From positions 1 through 12,439 of the forward strand of contig JAFGDP010000155.1 of NCBI GenBank assembly GCA_016932075.1: a stretch of DNA of 12,439 nt, in the 5' to 3' direction. The stretch is from Chitinispirillaceae bacterium (GTDB taxonomy: Bacteria; Fibrobacterota; Chitinivibrionia; Chitinivibrionales; Chitinispirillaceae). Shown in pieces: positions 7,377 through 12,439 of this stretch. Within the stretch, counting starts at the first letter, position 1. Each line of letters starts with the position of its first letter. A program made the position numbers and the translations under genes. The notes under the pieces are model-generated. The model ran no database searches. It saw only the letters and a list, made by a program, of their open reading frames with translations, and was not told where the DNA came from.

Positions 7377-7453
7377 CATTTCGAGCCCGCATGAGCAGGA
7401 GAGAAATCTTTTTTTACGCATAGAGATTTCTCCTCGCTCTGCTCGTCGAAGTG
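7377..7453. repeat. Long imperfect palindrome, probable interspersed REP/MITE-like element
   Basis: The outer arms CATTTCGA (7377-7384) and TCGAAGTG (7446-7453) pair with one G-T. The inner arms GAGAAATCT (7401-7409) and AGATTTCTC (7424-7432) pair perfectly around a T-rich loop, and partly matched GAGCAGGA / TCCTCGCTCTGCTC lies between. The CATTTCGAGC...GAGAAATCT pattern resembles dispersed palindromes I know from many bacterial genomes. Because the flanking genes are divergent, it is not a gene-end terminator for either. Confidence 0.65.
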
Positions 7454-7478
7454 ACATTTGTTATGAGCCTCTTAATAG

Positions 7479-7508
7479 TTGAGCGCCGGCAGTATCTTTT
7501 TTTATATT
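7479..7508 (+). promoter_or_regulatory. Candidate sigma70-type promoter upstream of the 240-aa gene
   Basis: TTGAGC (7479-7484) and TATATT (7503-7508) are separated by 18 bp. This would give an untranslated leader of about 165 nt that includes the hairpin at 7619-7647. It is a sequence match only and may be chance in a T-rich stretch. Confidence 0.25.
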
Positions 7509-7680
7509 TAGGAGCACCGCCGGACTGCCTGCTGTGGCCTGATACTGATTGCGCGGACGGACATTAGAGGGGCCATGATGTTTTCCAACCACGAAAAGGC
7601 TCACCGGTACTCTGATTAACGGCATTGCATGCGAAACAGTATGCCGTAACCTATCAACCTTTTCGCCAGGAAGGCTTCCC

Positions 7681-8403
7681 GTGTCACAGAAAACAGCTTT
7701 TCTCAACAGTTCACTGATTGTCATTTGCCTGCTCTTTTCCGCATATTTCACCGTTTCCTACGGCCAGGAAAAAAGCGATGCGGACGCGCTTATCGAATCG
7801 GTCGCCGAAAAAGCGGGCATGAAAAGTCTGGACGGCATCATTGAGATAGATTATACGTTTACCGCCAAATCTTCACGCGGTAAAATCAAGCGGCAATGGC
7901 AATGGTTCCTGGAGACCGACGACGTCATCTTTGCTGGAACAGATCCCTCCGGTAAAAAAGGGACCACGACCTATTCGCGGAAAGCGCTTGCCGAGCTGGA
8001 GCCGGACGCCAAAGTGCATAAGATCGAGGCGTGGTTCATCCATGACCTGTACTGGCTCCTCCTTCCCCACTTCTTATCTACCGACCAGCAGAAGCGGACT
8101 ACGTTGGAACCGTCGGCGGTCATGCCGATGAGCGGCAGGTGGGCGACAAAAATTACCGTCGATTATTACAAACCCGATCCCCGGAGGCCCGGCGACAAAT
8201 TCGAACTGTTTGTCGATTCAACGAACACCATCAGGGAGTGGATCTGCTACCCGTACGAATCGCACAAGCCCATGACCGCCAACAAATGGGACAACTACGT
8301 TCAATCAGGACCGCTCATGCTCTCGCTCGACCGTCCGGCAAAGGGCCGCAGCGGTGCGAAGGTGAAAATTTCCGACGTGAACGTGAGCACAAAGGGGAAA
8401 TGA
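7681..8403 (+). CDS. Exported protein of unknown function, possibly LolA-like fold
   Basis: This encodes 240 residues from a GTG start with AGGAAGG about 6 nt upstream. Residues 1-28 form a signal peptide (hydrophobic SSLIVICLLFSAYF, then SYG before QEKSDADALI), with no lipobox. The mature part looks like alternating amphipathic strands: GIIEIDYTFTAK, KRQWQWFLETDDVIFAG, then TKITVDYYKP, KFELFVDSTNTIREWICYPY and VKISDVNVSTK. This pattern (a helix ADALIESVAEKAG followed by an antiparallel sheet) is reminiscent of LolA/RseB-type periplasmic lipid-binding folds, but I recognise no family signature, so that is a weak inference. It is followed after 28 nt by the membrane HEXXH protein on the same strand, probably one transcript. 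It could instead be an ordinary lineage-specific periplasmic protein. Confidence 0.75.
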   Translation: MSQKTAFLNSSLIVICLLFSAYFTVSYGQEKSDADALIESVAEKAGMKSLDGIIEIDYTFTAKSSRGKIKRQWQWFLETDDVIFAGTDPSGKKGTTTYSRKALAELEPDAKVHKIEAWFIHDLYWLLLPHFLSTDQQKRTTLEPSAVMPMSGRWATKITVDYYKPDPRRPGDKFELFVDSTNTIREWICYPYESHKPMTANKWDNYVQSGPLMLSLDRPAKGRSGAKVKISDVNVSTKGK

Positions 8404-8431
8404 TTTCACCGCTTGACTTCCCTGCCGCCGC

Positions 8432-9454
8432 ATGCGATGGCAGAGGGGCGGGCAACACAAGTGCAGGACCTTGCTCCTGAGACAGTATTGCACCATTATT
8501 GTGCTCGCATGCTCCGTGCTGTGGGGGGATACCTCCTTCGACCTTCAGGGCCGGGTGCCGTCATCGATATCGCAGGAGTTCCTCCGCACCCACTACGACC
8601 GTATCCATGCCGCCGTTGCGCCCGGCATCACGCCGGACACCACCCCGGTCACGATCATCTACTACTCCCGCAATGACCGCCGCAGGTACGGCGTCCGGCT
8701 TCCCGAGTGGGGAGGAGGCGGCGCGATCGGCCGCGATACCGTGATCATACCTGTTGACAAATCACTACCTGCCGACATGCACATCGACCGGATCACGCTC
8801 CACGAACTGGTCCATATCGCGCTTGAGAGAGCGTACGGCAGGATCAGGCTTCCCCGATGGCTTCATGAAGGGCTTGCCATGACGCTCTCCGGCGAACTCT
8901 CCTTTGAGGAGCAGGTGGCCCTTTCACGCGCGGTATTCACCGCCCATCTCCTGCCGCTCGATTCCATCGAACAGGTCAACCGGTTCGACGCCTACGGCGC
9001 AACGCTTGCCTACAGTCAAAGCCATGCCGCGGTCGCATTCATGATCGAGACCTACCATATGGAGGGCATATCCGCGCTCCTGCGCGCGGTGCGGCAGACG
9101 GGACGGTTCGATTCGGCGCTGTACCGGGAGTTCGGATTGACTCAGAGGGAGTATGAGCTTCTGACCCGCCAGTATATCACGGAACGGTACCGCCTGCTGT
9201 TCCTTGTGGGAGACAGCTGGCTCTACTGGCTCCCGGCCGCGCTGCTCGTTATTGCGGGATTCTTTGCGGTACGGCTCCGGAACAGAAAGCGGCAGCGCCA
9301 GATGGAAGAGGAAGAAAAAACAGTGCCGGGATCTTTTTCTGAATCCGCAATTCCTGCGGACCCCAAACGGCGAACCGGTGACCATGATGACGAAATTGAA
9401 TGGTGCGAAGAAGAGCCGCATCAGGACCGGGAACGTGCCGGTGACGACCGGTGA
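8432..9454 (+). CDS. Membrane-anchored HEXXH metallopeptidase-like protein (peptidase MA-like)
   Basis: This encodes up to 340 residues. The ATG at 8432 lacks a clear ribosome binding site; an in-frame TTG at 8471 just before the hydrophobic leader (LLLRQYCTIIVLACSVLWG) is an alternative. The leader suggests export. HELVH at 124-128 and then PRWLHEGLA with E146 follow the gluzincin pattern of the peptidase MA-like family (HExxH plus a later Glu in a WLxEGxA motif), so zinc binding is likely. A single membrane segment lies at about 262-281 (WLYWLPAALLVIAGFFAVRL). It is followed by a basic stretch and a highly charged acidic tail that would face the cytoplasm, leaving the peptidase domain outside the inner membrane. 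Substrate is unknown. It follows the 240-aa exported protein by 28 nt and ends 12 nt from the convergent phosphodiesterase gene, with no terminator seen between them. Confidence 0.8.
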   Translation: MRWQRGGQHKCRTLLLRQYCTIIVLACSVLWGDTSFDLQGRVPSSISQEFLRTHYDRIHAAVAPGITPDTTPVTIIYYSRNDRRRYGVRLPEWGGGGAIGRDTVIIPVDKSLPADMHIDRITLHELVHIALERAYGRIRLPRWLHEGLAMTLSGELSFEEQVALSRAVFTAHLLPLDSIEQVNRFDAYGATLAYSQSHAAVAFMIETYHMEGISALLRAVRQTGRFDSALYREFGLTQREYELLTRQYITERYRLLFLVGDSWLYWLPAALLVIAGFFAVRLRNRKRQRQMEEEEKTVPGSFSESAIPADPKRRTGDHDDEIEWCEEEPHQDRERAGDDR

Positions 9455-9466
9455 CAGGGACCGTGA

Positions 9467-10162
9467 TCAGGCTCCTGCCAGTTTTTTACGAAGGTTCAGG
9501 GCGCGGTCAGGGTAATTGGTGATGATGGCGTCCACAATCGGATCGACGAGCAGGGCGGAGAGCAGTGCAGCGCTGTCCACGGTCCACACCGCCACCCGTT
9601 TTCCGTTCTCCTGTGCCGTTTTGAACAGACGCCGGTGAGAGGCGAAAAGTCTCTTTTCAGGAGCGATGATATCGGCGGGGGACGACGCATGCCATGCGAG
9701 CGCATCAGTGTTTGCGAGAATAAGCGCGGCGGCGCAATCCGGGCTTTCCGATTTGATCGAAACAATGACCTGCGGATGAAACGATGCTAGAACGAATCTA
9801 TCGGCGGTAAAATAGCGCCGCGCGAGCGCTACCACCTCCTGCTCGTATCCCGGCTCCTTGAGCTCGATATCGGCCATTGCTTTTCCTGAAAGAACGTGAA
9901 ACGCCTCTGCAAGCGTGGGAATCGAAAACTTTTTTTTCGCCGCTCGTTTTTGCAGTTCACGGTAGGTGAGGTTTGCGAGAAGTCCTGACCGCGCAGGCAG
10001 TGCCAGGTGCGGGTCGTGAAATACGACCAGCGTGCCATCACCGGTTTTCCGGACATCGAGTTCCACCATGTCAACACCAAGTGCGATCGCTTCACGGAAC
10101 GCTTCAATGGTGTTTTCATGCGCGCGCCTTGAAGCGCCGCGATGTGCGACAATGGTGATCAT
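9467..10162 (-). CDS. Glycerophosphodiester phosphodiesterase (GDPD), cytoplasmic
   Basis: This encodes 231 residues, the usual length for a minimal bacterial GDPD. The family cleaves glycerophosphodiesters to sn-glycerol 3-phosphate and an alcohol, recycling phospholipid head groups. The TIM-barrel signatures are all present: HRGA at 7-10 with ENT at 16-18, ELD at 34-36 (metal ligands E34 and D36), catalytic H49 in FHDPH, E100 and K102 in IELKEPG, WTVD at 193-196, and ITNYPD at 214-219. No signal peptide is present, so it should act in the cytoplasm. The start is ATG with only a weak GGCGG just upstream; it lies 12 nt after the aminopeptidase stop, and translation is probably coupled within one transcript. 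The gene symbol could be ugpQ or glpQ, but short cytoplasmic forms cannot be assigned with certainty. Confidence 0.92.
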   Translation of the reverse strand: MITIVAHRGASRRAHENTIEAFREAIALGVDMVELDVRKTGDGTLVVFHDPHLALPARSGLLANLTYRELQKRAAKKKFSIPTLAEAFHVLSGKAMADIELKEPGYEQEVVALARRYFTADRFVLASFHPQVIVSIKSESPDCAAALILANTDALAWHASSPADIIAPEKRLFASHRRLFKTAQENGKRVAVWTVDSAALLSALLVDPIVDAIITNYPDRALNLRKKLAGA

Positions 10163-10174
10163 ACCGCCATTATA

Positions 10175-11569
10175 TTATTGAGACGTCAGGTAATCAACCA
10201 GGAGCCGCACGCCGAAGCCGGTGCCGTATTGCGGCACTTCACCGCGCGCGCCCCCGTCGTTCCACCCTGTTCCTGCAATGTCAAGATGGGCCCACGGCGT
10301 GTCGCCGATGAACTCCTGGATAAACGCGGCGCCGGTAATTGATCCTGCGTAGCCTTTTTTAAATTTCGAAAGATTGCGGAGATCGGCAAGGTCGCTTTTG
10401 AGCGAATCGCGGTACTCCTGATAAAGAGGAAACCGCCAGAGCCGTTCGCCGGTGCGTTCGCCGGCAGTAAAGAGCGCATCGGCAAGGGAATCATCATTCG
10501 AAAACAGGCCGGCAACGAACTCGCCGAGCGCCATGAGAACGCTGCCGGTAAGCGTGGCGCAATCAATGATCCGCTCCGGACGGTATTTCTTTATGGAATA
10601 GGCAAGCGCGTCGGCAAGCACTAGCCGTCCTTCGGCGTCGGTGCTGTTGATTTCAACGGTCTTTCCCGCGAACGACGGATAGATATCGCCCGGGAAATAG
10701 GCTTTGCCGTCAACGGCATTATGCGCCGCGGCAATACAGCCCACCACGTTTACACGCGGCTTGAGCGCCGCGATAGCCTTCATCGCACCGAGGACGGTTG
10801 CCGCCCCGGCCATGTCAAGACGCATGGTCTCGATAGTGCCCGTGGTCTTGAGGTTCTGCCCGCCCGAATCAAAGGTGATCCCCTTGCCGGCGATAACCTG
10901 CCTCTTTTTCGATGTCCTGTCCCCGGTATACTCCATGAACACCAGACGCGGCGGCGTTGGCGATCCCTGGCCCACCGCGCTGAGCAGGTGAAGCCCGGCG
11001 CGCGAAATCTGTTTTTCATCCAGAACCGTTACCCGCAATCCCCCTTTTCCGGCAAGAGAGCGGGCCTCGGCTGCGATTCGCGCGGGCGTTATGACCGCTG
11101 CATTCTCATTTACCAGATCGCGGGCATAGCAGGCAGCCTCGCACACGGTACGAATCCGCTTCAGTCCGGCAGCGGAGAGTCCTTTGCCAATGCACTCCAG
11201 CTTTGCAAGCGCCACCGGCTTTTCGGTCTTATACCGGGTGAAACGGTACGCACCGAGCAGCACACCTTCCACGCTCGAGCATACGCTCTCCTGCCCGCAC
11301 ATGGTACGCTTCGGCAGGATGAGTGAAACCGCGGTTTGTTTCATATCGAGCGCCTTGTGGATGCCTTTCGCCGCCATTGAACGCACGAGTCCAGGCGTGC
11401 ACCGGCTCTCCTCGCCACAACCGCATAAAACGGTAACCCGCCCCTCCTCACACAGAGCGGCCACCTCCCCTGCTTCGCCGGAGAAACCCGGTACCGGGCT
11501 TTTCGCCTGTTTGGTTTTAAATACCAGGCGCGTTGAACAACCCGCTTTTTCCGATATGGTTAATCTCAT
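10175..11569 (-). CDS. pepA: Leucyl aminopeptidase, M17 family
   Basis: This encodes 464 residues from ATG 11569, chosen because AAGGA lies 8 nt upstream. In-frame upstream starts exist (ATG 11578, which overlaps that site, and GTG 11638). M17 enzymes are cytoplasmic, usually hexameric, two-metal exopeptidases that remove N-terminal residues such as leucine from peptides. The catalytic set is complete at the same spacing as E. coli PepA: K229 and D234 in GKGITFDSGG, K241, D252 in RLDMAGAA, D311, E313 and R315 in NSTDAEGRLVLADAL. The N-terminal domain (about 1-150) is divergent and Cys-rich compared with typical members. The usual GISLKP reads GQNLKT here, which keeps the lysine. It heads a two-gene transcript with the downstream phosphodiesterase and faces a divergent promoter region. 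Gene symbol by family only. Confidence 0.92.
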   Translation of the reverse strand: MRLTISEKAGCSTRLVFKTKQAKSPVPGFSGEAGEVAALCEEGRVTVLCGCGEESRCTPGLVRSMAAKGIHKALDMKQTAVSLILPKRTMCGQESVCSSVEGVLLGAYRFTRYKTEKPVALAKLECIGKGLSAAGLKRIRTVCEAACYARDLVNENAAVITPARIAAEARSLAGKGGLRVTVLDEKQISRAGLHLLSAVGQGSPTPPRLVFMEYTGDRTSKKRQVIAGKGITFDSGGQNLKTTGTIETMRLDMAGAATVLGAMKAIAALKPRVNVVGCIAAAHNAVDGKAYFPGDIYPSFAGKTVEINSTDAEGRLVLADALAYSIKKYRPERIIDCATLTGSVLMALGEFVAGLFSNDDSLADALFTAGERTGERLWRFPLYQEYRDSLKSDLADLRNLSKFKKGYAGSITGAAFIQEFIGDTPWAHLDIAGTGWNDGGARGEVPQYGTGFGVRLLVDYLTSQ

Positions 11570-11756
11570 TGCAAACATCCTTATCTGGGCATCCGCGTTC
11601 GCACAGCAGGTACAGTCGCGTACCGCCGCTGAAAGCACGTAATGAAGTGATAAAATACATCATGCAGATGCATCAGGTCCTGCTGTTCACGGCGGTCTCG
11701 CAGCCCTGTCGCACTTTGCAAATACAAAAAATCGGTCTTAATCGTTTAACGGCCTG

Positions 11757-11785
11757 TTGACGTATCACCACTTTACCGGTATAAT
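11757..11785 (+). promoter_or_regulatory. Near-consensus sigma70-type promoter of the FecR-domain gene
   Basis: TTGACG (11757-11762) and a perfect TATAAT (11780-11785) are separated by exactly 17 bp. Transcription would start near 11792, giving a leader of about 31 nt before the ATG at 11824. It is the best promoter match in the window. Confidence 0.75.
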
Positions 11786-11823
11786 ATGGAGACACATTCC
11801 TCAATCCGGTCTGGAAAAAAAAC

Positions 11824-12439
11824 ATGCTCAATTCTCACGCACGCTCCGCTGTTGTTCTGATCATTCTGCCGCTCCTTCTCCTTTCACCAGCCCTCTGCCT
11901 GGCTGCCCAGCAGAAAGTCAAGCTGAAAAGCGCCGTGGGAACCGTTCAGGTGCGGGCTGTGGGGAAACACATGTGGAGACCGGCCAGGATCGGCATGATT
12001 CTCAAATCCGGGTGGGACGTCCGTACCTTCATGGAGTCCAGCGCCGAGTTGGAATATGACAACGGCACGATCCTGCGCATGGGCGAAAACAGCGTCGTGA
12101 CGCTCTCGTCGCTCGACATCAATGAAAAAGACCAAAGCACAATGACCAGGGTCAGGCTTCCGGCCGGTCAGGTGTGGGGGAATATTAAAAAATTTACCAG
12201 CACGAAGTCGCACTTTGATTTCGAAACCCCGACCGCGGTCGCCTCGATCAGGGGCACGCGGCTCGGCATCAATGTGCGGCGCGGCCGCACTGCTGTTGAC
12301 GTGTATGAAGGAGAGGTCGAGGTGCGCAACCGGGAATCGGGCAGAAGCGAGCGGGTGGCCCGTGAAAACCGTGCCGTGGTCACACAGGGGGCAGAGGGAG
12401 TCGAGGTCGTCGGCTTCGAAAACCTCAGACAGCGTCCGG
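11824..12439 (+). CDS. Exported FecR-domain protein (partial, 3' end beyond window)
   Basis: The 205 codons present start at ATG 11824; no stop occurs before the edge. Only a weak GGAA precedes the start, about 8 nt upstream. Residues 1-27 form a clear signal peptide (RSAVVLIILPLLLLSPALCLA before AQQK, here described by its parts rather than as a whole). The FecR signature lies at about 110-170: VRLPAGQVW, then FDFETPTAVASIRGTRLGIN, then TAVDVYEGEVEVRNR. FecR-domain proteins were first known as transmembrane regulators of iron-uptake sigma factors. In this one the domain follows a signal peptide with no N-terminal anti-sigma region and no sigma factor next door, so it is more likely a periplasmic or envelope protein than an anti-sigma factor. 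It is divergent from the aminopeptidase and has its own strong promoter. Any C-terminal domains are outside the window. Confidence 0.85.
   Translation, partial: MLNSHARSAVVLIILPLLLLSPALCLAAQQKVKLKSAVGTVQVRAVGKHMWRPARIGMILKSGWDVRTFMESSAELEYDNGTILRMGENSVVTLSSLDINEKDQSTMTRVRLPAGQVWGNIKKFTSTKSHFDFETPTAVASIRGTRLGINVRRGRTAVDVYEGEVEVRNRESGRSERVARENRAVVTQGAEGVEVVGFENLRQRP

Larger units (their letters stand above)
7081..7680. other. 600-bp non-coding divergent intergenic region, rich in repeats
   Basis: No convincing gene lies between the two divergently oriented starts. From left to right it holds: a ribosome binding site followed by a three-codon ORF on the minus strand (7203-7227); a triple direct repeat inside an inverted repeat (7252-7326); an AT-rich stretch (about 7327-7376); a long imperfect palindrome (7377-7453); a candidate plus-strand promoter (7479-7508); and a hairpin (7619-7647, ACGGCAT/ATGCCGT) shortly before the next gene. 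The sequence left of it is visibly AT-richer than the sequence right of it. Confidence 0.7.

Noticed and set aside
7401..7432. Rho-independent terminator (stem with a T-run)
   Set aside because: The T-run is in the loop, not after the stem, and the flanking genes are divergent, so neither ends here.
7461..7751. 96-codon minus-strand open frame
   Set aside because: It overlaps the start and signal peptide of the plus-strand gene, and its sequence looks like translated non-coding DNA with no domain or export signal.
8139..8480. 113-codon plus-strand open frame bridging the two exported-protein genes
   Set aside because: It is an alternative frame over a convincing gene, rich in Arg, His and Gln as expected of GC-rich shadows.
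8924..9421. 165-codon frame antisense to the peptidase-MA-like gene
   Set aside because: The sense strand has the HEXXH motif and membrane segment; the antisense product has no coherent features.
9438..9451. Hairpin CCGGT/ACCGG between the convergent genes as a shared terminator
   Set aside because: It has only 5 bp, no T-run on either strand, and lies inside the end of the plus-strand gene.
10721..11326. 201-codon and other long frames antisense to the aminopeptidase
   Set aside because: The sense strand carries the complete M17 metal and catalytic residues; long antisense frames are common in GC-rich genes.

Overview
The window most likely comes from a Gram-negative, diderm bacterium of the Bacteroidota/Chlorobiota/Fibrobacterota type. 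The main clue is an exported Asp-box propeller protein whose C-terminus looks like a Por/T9SS (type IX secretion) sorting domain. A surface protein ends in a coiled-coil fibre domain of a kind familiar from Bacteroidota, and there are several other exported proteins. No rRNA, tRNA or marker gene is present, so the phylum is an inference.

Left part (about 1-7080, all genes on the minus strand, visibly AT-richer): an accessory cluster of secreted or surface proteins. In transcription order these are a 456-aa fibre-like protein with two InlB-type B-repeats (7080-5710); a 997-aa M4 (thermolysin-family) metalloprotease fused to a parallel beta-helix (5658-2665) with a rho-independent terminator (2629-2656); a 446-aa seven-Asp-box propeller with a T9SS-like tail (2535-1195); a decayed C-terminal remnant of a second copy of the protease (about 1189-899) with a decayed terminator hairpin (877-895); and a second, truncated propeller (788-84). 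The simplest reading is a tandem duplication of a [protease-propeller] unit. The second protease then lost almost everything, including an in-frame deletion of about 239 codons. The second propeller was cut by an insertion element whose end starts at position 86. That end aligns at the same spacing with the left inverted repeat of IS3 and appears to supply the stop codon of the truncated gene.

Middle (7081-7680): a 600-bp non-coding divergent intergenic region. It carries three 17-bp direct repeats enclosed by a 10-bp inverted repeat, then a long imperfect palindrome that looks like an interspersed REP/MITE-type element. It separates the AT-richer surface cluster from a GC-richer, more ordinary chromosomal segment.

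Right part (7681-12439): a plus-strand pair encoding an exported protein of unknown function and a membrane-anchored HEXXH peptidase-MA-like protein. Convergent to it is a minus-strand operon of leucyl aminopeptidase (M17) and glycerophosphodiester phosphodiesterase. A divergent, near-consensus sigma70-type promoter (11757-11785) drives an exported FecR-domain protein that runs off the right edge.

I found no CRISPR array, prophage, toxin-antitoxin or defence system. The most interesting content is the duplicated and eroding protease-propeller locus, the unusual M4-beta-helix fusion with an unassigned C-terminal module, and the repeat-rich boundary region.
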